From the NCBI RefSeq assembly GCF_002531575.1, contig NZ_NWTI01000009.1:62001-126000 (forward strand): a stretch of 64,000 bases of DNA. The letters are read 5' to 3'. Under the pieces are notes generated by a model. That model made no database searches, was not told the DNA's origin, and saw nothing but the letters and a program-made list of their open reading frames with translations. How positions within the stretch are numbered: position 1 is the stretch's first letter; the number at the start of each line of letters is the position of its first letter. This document shows, one piece after another, positions 8,140-16,319 of this stretch. The translations under genes were made by a program, and so were the position numbers. The stretch is from Bradyrhizobium sp. Y36 (lineage in GTDB: Bacteria; Pseudomonadota; Alphaproteobacteria; Rhizobiales; Xanthobacteraceae).

Positions 8140-8940
8140 CTATTCGCGCTTGGCCTTGATCGCGCCGCGCAGGCCCGCCTGCTGCTGGATCGTGTCGAGC
8201 GCGCCGGATGATTGCTCGTCCGCCACGAAATGATTGAGCAGGGGCAGCGCGTCTTCGCGTCCCTTCGGGATCGCAATCGCCATGTGCTCCAGCCCCCAAT
8301 TGCCGTCGAGGATGCGGGCACCCGGCATCTGGTCGGACATCTCGAACAGCGTCGGCTTGTTGGTCGCATAGAGATCGATCTCGCCGCGGCCGAACATGCC
8401 GATGGCGGACTTGACGCTTTCGGCGGGAACGACGGTCGCGTTCTTGAACTTCGTCGGCAAAGTGCGCTCGGAGGTCGAGCCCTTGGTGACGCCGATCTTC
8501 ACGCCGGGCTTGTCGATATCCTCGACCTTGTCGATCGGCGACATCGCCGGGACGAGAAAGCCGAGCTCGATCGAGAGCACCGGCTGGCTGAAGCTGACGT
8601 CGTTCGCGCGCGCGGGCGTAGCGTTGGTGACGGTGAGGTCGACGTTGCCGTCATGGATGGCGGCGACGATGTCGGCGACGCGCTGAAACCTGACATAGTC
8701 GATGCCGACGCCGAGCCGTTTTGCCAGCTCGCCGCCAAGATCATAGGTGAGCCCGTGCGGCTTGCCGGCCGCATCGCTCACCATCGAAGTCGGGCTGCCG
8801 GGATAGATGCCGACGCGCAAGGTGCCGCTCGGCGCCAGCAGCTTTGCTTCGCCGTCGGCGCGTACGGGTGCACCGGATAAGCCGATGACGGCAAGCGCAA
8901 GCAGGGCTGTGCGCGCAATGTGGCGAAGAGAGGTCCTCAT
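8140..8940 (-). CDS. ABC-type polar amino-acid-like solute-binding protein
   Basis: 266 residues with a cleavable signal peptide (about 1-28, ending APVRA-DG) and the bacterial extracellular family 3 fold: GTLRVGIYPGSP, the polar LGGELAKRLGV block, VDLTVTNATPARA and IGVTKGSTSE. It would bind a small amino or organic acid in the periplasm. No ABC permease or ATPase lies nearby, so it is an orphan. Its start is ten bases after the stop of the Bug-type binding protein, so the two are probably cotranscribed. The ligand is unknown. Confidence 0.85.
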   Translation of the reverse strand: MRTSLRHIARTALLALAVIGLSGAPVRADGEAKLLAPSGTLRVGIYPGSPTSMVSDAAGKPHGLTYDLGGELAKRLGVGIDYVRFQRVADIVAAIHDGNVDLTVTNATPARANDVSFSQPVLSIELGFLVPAMSPIDKVEDIDKPGVKIGVTKGSTSERTLPTKFKNATVVPAESVKSAIGMFGRGEIDLYATNKPTLFEMSDQMPGARILDGNWGLEHMAIAIPKGREDALPLLNHFVADEQSSGALDTIQQQAGLRGAIKAKRE

Positions 8941-8950
8941 GGGTCGAGCC

Positions 8951-9928
8951 TCACTGCGCGCGGATATTGGCCGCCTTCAGCACCGGCTCCCATTTGGTCG
9001 CCTCGGCGTGCATGTAGGCGTCGAAATCCTTGGACGAGGATCCCACCGGGGCGGCGCCGATCTTGCCGAGCGTCGACACCACATTCGGGTCCTGCAGCGC
9101 GGCCTTGAGGTCGGTCTCGAGCCTGGCCACGATCTCCGGCGGCATCTTGGCCGGGCCGAGGACGCCCCACCAGACCGAGACATCGTAGCCGGGGACGCCT
9201 GACTCCGCGACGGTCGGGACATCAGGCAATGCCTTGGAGCGCTCGGCCGAGGTGACCGCGAGTGCACGCACCGGGCCGCCTTCGAGCTGGCCGATCGCCT
9301 CGGCCAGCGGGTTGATGCTGAGGGGAATCTCGCCGGCGATCACCGCGGTCAGCGCCGGTGCACCGCCCTTGTAGGGGATCGAGACGATCTTGGTGCCGGA
9401 CATGTATTTCAGGAGCTCGCCGGCGAGATGCGCCGAGGTGCCGTTGCCGGACATGCCATAGGAGAGCTTGTCCGGCTCCTTCTTCGCGGCGGCAAGGAGA
9501 TCGCCGAGGGTCTTGTACGGGCTGTCCTTGGCGACCACGATCGCGAGCGGGGACGAGGCGACTTCCGTGATCGCGGTAAAATCCTTGAACGTGTCGTAGG
9601 GCACGCTCGGATAGATGAACTGATTGAGCGGATGGCCGCTCGCGACCAGGATCAGCGTGTAGCCGTCGGGCGCGGCCTGGGTCAGCGCCTGCGAGGCGAC
9701 GATGCCGCCGGCCCCGGGACGGTTGTCGACCACCGGCTGCTGGCCCCAGGTCTTTGCGAGTGCCTGGGCCAGCGTGCGCGCGAGCACGTCGACCGCGCCG
9801 CCGGCGGCGTAGGGCACCAGAATGTGGACCGGTTTGCTGGGATAGTTGTCAGCGGCCTGCGCAGTGTTCCCCAGCAGCAGACCGGCACCCAGCATCACAC
9901 CGCCGATCATCTTGTTCAAACCCAGCAT
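8951..9928 (-). CDS. Bug-family tripartite tricarboxylate transporter binding protein
   Basis: 325 residues. A signal peptide (about 1-25, ending NTAQAAD) is followed by the Bug signature: YPSKPVHILVPYAAGGAVD, NRPGAGGIVA, then SYGMSGNGTSAHLAGELL and IPYKGGAPAL. Bug proteins bind carboxylic acids in the periplasm for TctAB permeases; no TctA or TctB is in the window. ATG 9928 is chosen because it starts the signal peptide and has AAGGAG upstream; the frame is open far upstream, which is an artefact. Divergent from the TetR gene and next to the pyrone-dicarboxylate operon, so a related carboxylate is a plausible ligand. Confidence 0.88.
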   Translation of the reverse strand: MLGLNKMIGGVMLGAGLLLGNTAQAADNYPSKPVHILVPYAAGGAVDVLARTLAQALAKTWGQQPVVDNRPGAGGIVASQALTQAAPDGYTLILVASGHPLNQFIYPSVPYDTFKDFTAITEVASSPLAIVVAKDSPYKTLGDLLAAAKKEPDKLSYGMSGNGTSAHLAGELLKYMSGTKIVSIPYKGGAPALTAVIAGEIPLSINPLAEAIGQLEGGPVRALAVTSAERSKALPDVPTVAESGVPGYDVSVWWGVLGPAKMPPEIVARLETDLKAALQDPNVVSTLGKIGAAPVGSSSKDFDAYMHAEATKWEPVLKAANIRAQ

Positions 9929-10023
9929 TTCCCAGCACTCCTTGCGGGCGTTTGCGTTGCTTGCCGTCGGTCTTCCGACCTGCCCGGACGCCGCCCATGG
10001 TTTTTGTTGACGAGACCTGATCT

Positions 10024-10041
10024 TTTGTACGATAGTACAAA
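10024..10041. promoter_or_regulatory. Palindromic operator TTTGTAC-GATA-GTACAAA
   Basis: A perfect seven-base inverted repeat with four-base spacer, ending four bases before the ATG of the TetR gene and about 95 bases from the divergent Bug-type gene. This is where a TetR dimer would repress its own gene and the divergent transporter gene. Assignment to that protein is inferred from position and symmetry. Confidence 0.7.
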
Positions 10042-10045
10042 TCAC

Positions 10046-10756
10046 ATGGTACGCAAGCCCACCAGCAAGGAATCGGCCCGCAAGCCGAACATGCGCGAGG
10101 CGATCCTCGCCGCGGCCGAGGAGCTGTTCGCCACCAACGGCTTCAACGCCGTCTCGGTGCGCGACATCGCGCAGGCCGCCGGAGCCAATCCGGGCAGCGT
10201 CACCTATCATTTCAAGACCAAGGACGGCCTGCTGCTGGAGATCTACCGGCGCCATTGCGGGCCGATGAACCTGCGCCGGTCGGAGCTGCTCGCGGCGGCA
10301 AAGCGCGTGCGCGATCTGCAGGACCGGCTGGAGGCGATCGTGCGCGCCTATGTGGTGCCGGCCTTCACCTCGGGCAGCGATCTTGCCGGCGGCGGGGCGC
10401 GCTTCACGCGGCTGCGCGCCGTGATGTCGGCCGAAGGCAATGAGGTCGCGCGAAAGATCATCGCGCAGACCTTCGACGACACCAGTCACGCCTTCATCGA
10501 TGCGATCCACGAGAGCCTGCCGCATATTCCGCGCACCGACATCGTCTGGCGCAGCCACTTCCTGCTCGGGGCGCTGTATTATTCGCTGGTGACGCCGGAC
10601 CGGGTCTCGCGCCTGTCGCGCGGCGAGGCCGACGGCAGCGATCCCGCCAATGCGATCGAGCAATTGGTGCAGGCCACCGTTGCCGCATTTCAGGCGCCGG
10701 CGCTCGACCAGGCCGCGCCCACACGTCGGCGGCAGGCCGTCAGCAACAAGACTTGA
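10046..10756 (+). CDS. TetR/AcrR-family regulator
   Basis: 236 residues. The N-terminal helix-turn-helix (about residues 15-62) has the typical ILAAAEELFATNGFNAVSV, RDIAQAAGANPGSVTYHF and KDGLLLEIYRR segments. The C-terminal helical part resembles the TetR_C domains that bind aromatic or acyl ligands. ATG 10046 lies directly behind the palindrome at 10024; open frame upstream to 9428 is antisense to the Bug-type gene and not part of it. It probably controls the divergent binding protein and perhaps the pyrone-dicarboxylate operon that starts 74 bases downstream, sensing a pathway intermediate (inference). Confidence 0.88.
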   Translation: MVRKPTSKESARKPNMREAILAAAEELFATNGFNAVSVRDIAQAAGANPGSVTYHFKTKDGLLLEIYRRHCGPMNLRRSELLAAAKRVRDLQDRLEAIVRAYVVPAFTSGSDLAGGGARFTRLRAVMSAEGNEVARKIIAQTFDDTSHAFIDAIHESLPHIPRTDIVWRSHFLLGALYYSLVTPDRVSRLSRGEADGSDPANAIEQLVQATVAAFQAPALDQAAPTRRRQAVSNKT

Positions 10757-10830
10757 AAAGAGCCGCCCGAGGGGAGGCGCGCAACCGCGCTTCCGCTTGC
10801 AGGCGGACGATGTGACAGGGTGTTGGAAAC

Positions 10831-11784
10831 ATGAACAGGCGGGAGTGCTTGCATCTCTTGACCGGGCTGGCCGGCACGGTCCTCGCGGGCGAGGTGCGCG
10901 CGGAAGAGCCGAAGGCGATGCCGACGATTACGCCGCCGGACCCCAATCCCAAAACGCCGTCGTTCAAGCTGCCGCCGAAATCCTGCGACAGCCATACCCA
11001 CATCTTCGGGCCGGCGTCGCGCTATCCCTTCTCCGAGAAGCGGCCCTACAACACGGCCGATGCACCGCTGGAGATGTTCCGGAGCGTTCATGAGAAGATC
11101 GGCGTCGAGCGCTGCGTGATTGTGAACGCGACCGTGCACGGCACCGACAATCGCGTCGTCACCGATGCCATCGCTGGAAGCGAGGGCGCATACAAGGGCA
11201 TCGCCAACGTCAACGACGAGATGACCGAGAAGGAACTGGGGGCGCTCGACAAGGCCGGCATCTGCGGCTGCCGCTTCGCCTTCCTCAAGCGCCTCGGCGG
11301 CGTCGGCGACATGAACAAGTTCCAGCGCATCGTGCATCGCGTTGCCGAACTCGGCTGGCACATCGACGTCTATTTCGAGCCGGGCACGATCGCCGAATTC
11401 GCGCCAATCCTCACTGCGCTGCCGACGCCTTATGTGATCGACCACATGGGGACGGTGCAGACCGGCAAGGGGCTGGACGACCCAGGCTTCACCTCGCTGC
11501 TCGACCTTCAGAAGAAAGACGAGAAGTGCTGGGTCAAGATCACGGGCCTGGAGCGCGCGTCCAGCACCGGCAAACCGTTCCAAGACGCCGTGCCGTTCGC
11601 GAAGGCGCTGATCGACAATGCGCCCAATCGCGTGCTCTGGGGCACCGATTGGCCGCATCCCAACGTCAAGGTCATGCCGAATGACGGCGAGATCGTCGAC
11701 CTGATCCCGCTCTTCGCACCCGATGCCAAGGTCCAGCAGAAGCTGCTGGTCGACAATCCCGCGCGCCTGTTCAAGTTCACCTGA
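10831..11784 (+). CDS. LigI-like 2-pyrone-4,6-dicarboxylate hydrolase, possible Tat signal
   Basis: 317 residues of the COG3618 amidohydrolase group. CDSHTHIFG (His55, His57), GCRFAFLKRL, YVIDHMG and WGTDWPHPN match the signature of LigI, which hydrolyses 2-pyrone-4,6-dicarboxylate to 4-oxalomesaconate. Unlike cytosolic LigI it begins MNRRECLHLLTGLAG and ends the leader near VRA-EE, which looks like a twin-arginine signal. The Arg residues that hold the carboxylates in LigI (GCR, KRL, LER) appear kept. It overlaps the next gene, a cytosolic homologue, by one base. Substrate assignment is family-based and supported by the GalB and GalC-like genes downstream. Confidence 0.75.
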   Translation: MNRRECLHLLTGLAGTVLAGEVRAEEPKAMPTITPPDPNPKTPSFKLPPKSCDSHTHIFGPASRYPFSEKRPYNTADAPLEMFRSVHEKIGVERCVIVNATVHGTDNRVVTDAIAGSEGAYKGIANVNDEMTEKELGALDKAGICGCRFAFLKRLGGVGDMNKFQRIVHRVAELGWHIDVYFEPGTIAEFAPILTALPTPYVIDHMGTVQTGKGLDDPGFTSLLDLQKKDEKCWVKITGLERASSTGKPFQDAVPFAKALIDNAPNRVLWGTDWPHPNVKVMPNDGEIVDLIPLFAPDAKVQQKLLVDNPARLFKFT

Positions 11785-12668
11785 TGAAGACGATGTACAC
11801 GCCGACCATTCCGCCGCCCGATCCGAACACGCGCACGCCGAAGTTCAAGCTGCCGAAGCTGTCCTGCGACGCGCATTGTCACATCTTCGGGCCCGGCTCG
11901 AAATATCCTTACGCGCCGGATCGCTCCTATACCCCGCCTGACGCGCCGCTGGAGGATTTCAGGGCGCTGCATGCCAAGCTCGGCGTCGAGCGCGCGGTGA
12001 TCGTCAATGCCAGCGTGCACGGCACCGACAATACGGTGGCGTTCGATGCGATTGCGCAAAGTGGCGGCGCCTACCGCGCGGTCGCCAATATCGACGACGG
12101 CATCACCGAGCGTGGCTTGCGTGTGTTGCACGAGGGCGGCTTTCGCGGCTGCCGTTTCAATTTCGTCCGCCATCTCGGCGGGGTGCCCGACAAGCGCGTG
12201 TTCGACCGTATCGTCGCGATGGTCACGCCGCTCGGCTGGCACATCGATCTGCATTTCGACGCGATCGACCTGCCTGAATATGCCGACATGCTGACCAGGC
12301 TGCCGCTGAGCTACACCATCGACCATATGGGCCGGGTGAAGGCGTCCGAAGGGCTCGATCAGCTTCCGTTCAGGATCCTGATCGAGCTGATGCAGCGCGA
12401 CGAGAAATGCTGGGTCAAGATCTGCGGCTCCGAGCGCGTGTCCTCGGCCGGTCCGCCGTTCACGGATGCGGTGCCGTTCGCACGAAAGATCGTCGAGACC
12501 GCGCCGGACCGTGTGATCTGGGGCACCGACTGGCCGCATCCCAACGTCAAGGTGATGCCGAATGACGGCGACCTCGTCGATTTGATCCCGCTGTTCGCGC
12601 CGGAGCCGGAGTTCCAGCAGAAGATCCTGGTCGACAATCCCGCGCGTCTGTTCGAGTTCGCTCCATGA
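11784..12668 (+). CDS. ligI: LigI-like 2-pyrone-4,6-dicarboxylate hydrolase (cytosolic)
   Basis: 294 residues, clearly paralogous to the upstream gene but with no leader. CDAHCHIFGP puts His31 and His33 at the same residue numbers I recall for Sphingobium LigI; GCRFNFVRHL, YTIDHMG and WGTDWPHPN complete the pattern. It should open the lactone of 2-pyrone-4,6-dicarboxylate in the cytosol, giving 4-oxalomesaconate for the GalB-like enzyme. One difference: where LigI and the first copy have WH..xYF, this copy has LHF. Its ATG overlaps the previous stop by one base, and it overlaps the carrier gene by four (ATGA), so translation is coupled. Confidence 0.78.
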   Translation: MKTMYTPTIPPPDPNTRTPKFKLPKLSCDAHCHIFGPGSKYPYAPDRSYTPPDAPLEDFRALHAKLGVERAVIVNASVHGTDNTVAFDAIAQSGGAYRAVANIDDGITERGLRVLHEGGFRGCRFNFVRHLGGVPDKRVFDRIVAMVTPLGWHIDLHFDAIDLPEYADMLTRLPLSYTIDHMGRVKASEGLDQLPFRILIELMQRDEKCWVKICGSERVSSAGPPFTDAVPFARKIVETAPDRVIWGTDWPHPNVKVMPNDGDLVDLIPLFAPEPEFQQKILVDNPARLFEFAP

Positions 12669-13966
12669 CGGCGCTCGCGATCGACAAGCCGCGCGGCCGG
12701 GCCTGGTGGAAGGAGCTCTGGATCCAGGTGCTCATCGCCATGGCCGCGGGCATCGCGCTTGGGATCGTAAGCCCGGAGGCGGGCGCCAAGATGCAGCCGC
12801 TCGGGGACGCCTTCATCAAGGCGATCCGGATGCTGATCGCGCCGATCATCTTCTGCACCGTCGTGCACGGCATCGCTCACATGGCCGACATGGCGCGTGT
12901 CGGGCGGGTGGCGTTGAAGGCAATCGTCTATTTCGAGATCATGACCACGATCGCGCTGATCATCGGTCTCGTCGCGGTCAACCTGATGAAGCCCGGCGTC
13001 GGCATGAACATCGATCCTGCCAGCATCAACGCCAGTGCGGTCGAGCCTTACGTCAAGCAGACGAGCGTCATCGGCTTCGTGCCGTTCCTGATGAACATCG
13101 TGCCGGCGACGTTCGTCGGTGCCTTCGCCGAAGGCAACATCCTCCAGGTGCTGTTCATCTCCGTGCTGTGCGGCTTCGCGCTGGTGCAGCTCGGCGAGCG
13201 CGGCGCGCCGCTGGTCCACCTGATCGACATCGCCGCCAAGATGGTGTTCGCGGTGGTCGGCTTCGTGATGTGGGCGGCGCCGATCGGGGCGTTCGGCGCC
13301 ATCGCCTTTACGGTCGGCAAATTCGGCGTGGGATCGCTGGCCTCGCTTGGCAAGTTGCTCGGCGGCTTTTACCTCACCTGCGTGGTCTTCATCGTCGTCG
13401 CGCTCGGACCGGTGGCCCGGCTGTGCGGCTTCTCGCTGTTCAAGCTGATCCGCTACATCTGGGAAGAGCTGCTGATCTGCATCGCCACGACCTCGTCGGA
13501 GACGGTGCTGCCGCGCATGCTGACCAAGCTGGAGAGAGCCGGCTGCGAGAAGAGCGTGGTCGGGCTCGTGATCCCGACCGGCTATTCCTTCAATCTCGAT
13601 GGCACCTGTCTCTATCTTGCGGCTGCCTCGGTGTTCCTGGCGCAGGCGACCAACACGCCGTTCGGGCTCGCCGAGCAGATTGAGCTCTTGCTGATCCTGC
13701 TCGTGACCTCCAAGGGCGCGGCCGGAATCGCAGGCGCGGCCTTCGTCGTGCTGGCGGCGACGCTGTCGGCCACCGGCACCATTCCGGTGACCAGCGTCGC
13801 GCTGGTGCTCGGCATCCATCGCCTGATGTCGCAGGGGCTGACGCCGACCAACCTGATCGGGAACGCGGTTGCGACCATCGCCATTGCGAAATGGGAAGGC
13901 GCGCTCGACGGCGAGCGTCTGAAGCGCGTGCTCGACGGCGACGAACCGGTGGTCGCAGCCGCTTGA
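12665..13966 (+). CDS. dctA: DctA-type dicarboxylate:cation symporter
   Basis: 433 residues of the DAACS family. About eight membrane helices and two re-entrant loops: the serine-rich TTSSETVLPRM motif at about 278-288, and IPTGYSFNLDGTCLY at about 302-316 with the substrate-binding Asn and Asp. Such carriers take up C4-dicarboxylates with protons or sodium. Within this operon it may import the pathway substrate or an intermediate rather than only succinate or malate (inference from context). It starts within the end of the LigI-like gene by an ATGA overlap. Confidence 0.85.
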   Translation: MTALAIDKPRGRAWWKELWIQVLIAMAAGIALGIVSPEAGAKMQPLGDAFIKAIRMLIAPIIFCTVVHGIAHMADMARVGRVALKAIVYFEIMTTIALIIGLVAVNLMKPGVGMNIDPASINASAVEPYVKQTSVIGFVPFLMNIVPATFVGAFAEGNILQVLFISVLCGFALVQLGERGAPLVHLIDIAAKMVFAVVGFVMWAAPIGAFGAIAFTVGKFGVGSLASLGKLLGGFYLTCVVFIVVALGPVARLCGFSLFKLIRYIWEELLICIATTSSETVLPRMLTKLERAGCEKSVVGLVIPTGYSFNLDGTCLYLAAASVFLAQATNTPFGLAEQIELLLILLVTSKGAAGIAGAAFVVLAATLSATGTIPVTSVALVLGIHRLMSQGLTPTNLIGNAVATIAIAKWEGALDGERLKRVLDGDEPVVAAA

Positions 13967-14036
13967 AATGAATCGGCTGCCGGTATTGAGAAGGGCGGCT
14001 TATGATGCTTACGAATGAGAGAGGGGAGTTCATCCC

Positions 14037-14750
14037 ATGAAGACAGGTCTCGTCGTCACCGCCCATCCCGGCGATTTCGTCTGGCGTGCCGGCGGCGCCA
14101 TCGCGCTGCATGCGAAGAAGGGCTACCGCATGAAGATCGTCTGCCTATCCTTCGGCGAGCGCGGTGAGAGCCAGTTCGCCTGGAAGGAGAAGGGCGCGAC
14201 GCTGGAATCGGTCAAGGCCGGCCGCAAGGACGAGGCAGAGCGCGCCGCCAAGCTGCTCGGTGCCGAGATCGAATTCTTCGACTGCGGCGATTATCCGCTC
14301 AAGCTGACGGAAGCGCATTTCGACCGCATGGTCGACATCTACCGCGAGCTCAATCCGAGCTTCGTGCTGACGCATGCGCTGGAAGACCCCTACAATTTCG
14401 ACCATCCGAACGCGGCGCATTTCGCGCAGGAGACGCGGGTCGTCGCGCAGGCGATGGGCCACAAGCCCGGCGCGCAATACAAATATTCGGCGCCGCCGGT
14501 GTTCCTGTTCGAGCCGCACCAGCCCGAGCAGTGCAATTACAAGCCGGACACGATCCTCAAGATCGACGAGGTCTGGAAGGAGAAGTACGAGGCCTTCCAG
14601 ATCCTGGCCGCGCAAAAACACCTCTGGGGCTATTACGAGCGCGTCGCGCTCAACCGCGGCATCCAAGGCAGCCGCAACACCGGCGTGCCCATGACCTATG
14701 GTGAGGCCTATCAGCGCCTGTTCCCGACGGTTGCGGAGGAGCTGGCATGA
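14037..14750 (+). CDS. galB: GalB-like 4-oxalomesaconate hydratase (PIG-L fold)
   Basis: 237 residues of the PIG-L zinc enzyme family. The usual AHPDDE motif reads [12 protein letters not shown] (His10, Asp13), and the second metal region is DPYNFDHP (about 117-124). [30 protein letters not shown] and HLWGYY match what I recall of Pseudomonas GalB, which hydrates 4-oxalomesaconate to 4-carboxy-4-hydroxy-2-oxoadipate. The placement between LigI-like hydrolases and a GalC/LigK-type aldolase fits that step. The start follows GAGAGGGGAG. It overlaps the aldolase gene by four bases. Confidence 0.85.
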   Translation: MKTGLVVTAHPGDFVWRAGGAIALHAKKGYRMKIVCLSFGERGESQFAWKEKGATLESVKAGRKDEAERAAKLLGAEIEFFDCGDYPLKLTEAHFDRMVDIYRELNPSFVLTHALEDPYNFDHPNAAHFAQETRVVAQAMGHKPGAQYKYSAPPVFLFEPHQPEQCNYKPDTILKIDEVWKEKYEAFQILAAQKHLWGYYERVALNRGIQGSRNTGVPMTYGEAYQRLFPTVAEELA

Positions 14751-15430
14751 AGCCGGTCGTCGTTCGCAACATCAAGCGTGCCGATCCCGCCGGCATGGCG
14801 GAGTACGGCGTCTCGACCGTGCACGAAGCCTATGGCCGGCTTGGCCTGATGAAGCCTTATCTGCGACCCGTCTGGGCGGGCGCGTCGATTGCCGGGCCTG
14901 CCGTCACCGTGCTGGCACAGCCCGGCGACAATTGGATGATTCATGTCGCGGTCGAGCAGTGCAAGAAGGGCGACATTCTCGTCGTCGGTTGCACCACCGA
15001 CAATACGGACGGCATGTTCGGCGAGCTGCTCGCGACCTCGCTGCGGGCGCGCGGCGTGCAGGGGCTGATCATCGACGCGGGCTGCCGCGACGTCAAGGCG
15101 CTGCACGAAATGAAGTTTCCGGTATGGTCGCGCGCGGTCTCGGCCAAGGGTACGGTGAAGGCGACGCTCGGCTCGGTCAACATCCCCGTGGTCTGCGCCG
15201 GCGTCAATGTCGATCCCGGCGATATCGTCGTGGCCGATGACGATGGCGTCGTCGTGGTGCCGAAGCGTTACGCTGCTGAGGTCGCCGAGAAGGCCAAGAG
15301 GCGCAACGCGGACGAGGGCGGCAAGCGCAAGCGGCTCGCCTCGGGCGAACTGGGGCTCGACATGTACAGCATGCGCGAGGCCCTGGCGAAGGCCGGGCTC
15401 GTTTACGTCGACAACCCCGAGGACGTCTGA
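14747..15430 (+). CDS. 4-carboxy-4-hydroxy-2-oxoadipate aldolase / oxaloacetate decarboxylase
   Basis: 227 residues of the RraA-like class II aldolase group (LigK, ProA, GalC). FGELLATS (91-98) and AGCRD (Arg114, Asp115) are the pyruvate- and metal-binding motifs, and the C-terminal RASGELGLD-type block with Met-Tyr follows. The enzyme cleaves 4-carboxy-4-hydroxy-2-oxoadipate to pyruvate and oxaloacetate, the last step of the protocatechuate 4,5-cleavage and gallate pathways. Its ATG overlaps the stop of galB (ATGA). The full Gly-x-Arg-Asp pattern and length match the family, and context is strong. Confidence 0.88.
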   Translation: MKPVVVRNIKRADPAGMAEYGVSTVHEAYGRLGLMKPYLRPVWAGASIAGPAVTVLAQPGDNWMIHVAVEQCKKGDILVVGCTTDNTDGMFGELLATSLRARGVQGLIIDAGCRDVKALHEMKFPVWSRAVSAKGTVKATLGSVNIPVVCAGVNVDPGDIVVADDDGVVVVPKRYAAEVAEKAKRRNADEGGKRKRLASGELGLDMYSMREALAKAGLVYVDNPEDV

Positions 15431-15449
15431 AGACAAGCGGAGCGGGCGG

Positions 15450-16319
15450 ATGGATCGTCTCAAGCTGAAGGCCGTGCTCGGCAATCACCCCCACGTTCAG
15501 GCGGTGAAGGGCGGTGCGCTCCGCTCCGACCTGTTCGATCTCGATTTCGTCGAATACACGCCGACCAACACCGCGTTCAAGCCGATGGTGCGCGAGCAGG
15601 CCTTCGACGTCTGCGAGATGGCGATCGTCACTTTTCTGATGGCGAAGGCGCATGGCAAGCCGCTGGTGCTGTTGCCGGCGACGATGATGGGCCGCTTCCA
15701 GCATTCCTATGCGCTGTACAATCCTGCGCAGGGAACGCTCGGACCGTCCGATCTCGAAGGCAAGCGCGTCGGCATTCGCTCGTTCACGACGACGACGGGC
15801 GCCTGGATCCGGGGCATCCTCGCCAACGACTACGACGTCAATCTCGACAAGATCCGTTGGGTGACGTTCGAGGATCCGCATGTCGCCGAATATGTCGACA
15901 CCACAGAGCGTGCGCCGAAGGACAAGAAGATCCTGCAGATGCTGCTCGATGGCGAACTCGACGCTGTTCTTGGCGAGACCTCGAACGATCCGAAGCTGAA
16001 TCCGCTGTTCCCCGATCCGGCGGCGGAGGCCACAAAATGGTACGCCCGGCGCGGCGTCGTCCCGGTCAACCATCTCGTGGTCGTGACCGAAAGGCTCGCG
16101 AAATCGCGCCCCGACGTGGTCGCGGGCGTCTATGATCTGCTCAAGCGCAACAAGGACCAGACGGGACCAGCGGCAACGCCCGACCTCGTGCCGTTCGGAA
16201 TCGAGGCCAACAGAAAGCCGCTCGAGCTGATCGTCGATTACGCCTTCCAGCAGGCGCTGATCCCGCGCCGTTATGCCGTCGACGAGCTATTCGACGAGAC
16301 GACACGAGGATTGAACTGA
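15450..16319 (+). CDS. 4,5-dihydroxyphthalate decarboxylase-like protein (Pht5 family)
   Basis: 289 residues without signal peptide, related to Pht5-type 4,5-dihydroxyphthalate decarboxylases, which share the fold of periplasmic binding proteins. Visible blocks are VREQAFDVCEMAIVTFL, LEGKRVGIRSFTTTTGAWIRG and GELDAVLGE. Pht5 makes protocatechuate from 4,5-dihydroxyphthalate, which would fit an aromatic-acid operon. Alternatively it decarboxylates or binds another acid. ATG 15450 has AGCGGAGCGGGCGG before it; open frame upstream overlaps the aldolase gene and is ignored. It overlaps the next gene by one base. Confidence 0.65.
   Translation: MDRLKLKAVLGNHPHVQAVKGGALRSDLFDLDFVEYTPTNTAFKPMVREQAFDVCEMAIVTFLMAKAHGKPLVLLPATMMGRFQHSYALYNPAQGTLGPSDLEGKRVGIRSFTTTTGAWIRGILANDYDVNLDKIRWVTFEDPHVAEYVDTTERAPKDKKILQMLLDGELDAVLGETSNDPKLNPLFPDPAAEATKWYARRGVVPVNHLVVVTERLAKSRPDVVAGVYDLLKRNKDQTGPAATPDLVPFGIEANRKPLELIVDYAFQQALIPRRYAVDELFDETTRGLN

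Noticed and set aside
9428-10045. Upstream extension of the TetR gene
   Set aside because: The extension is antisense to the Bug-type gene; the TetR fold begins after ATG 10046, just behind the operator.
12359-13819. Minus-strand frame of 486 codons
   Set aside because: His/Asp-rich mirror of the DctA gene with no signal or domain.
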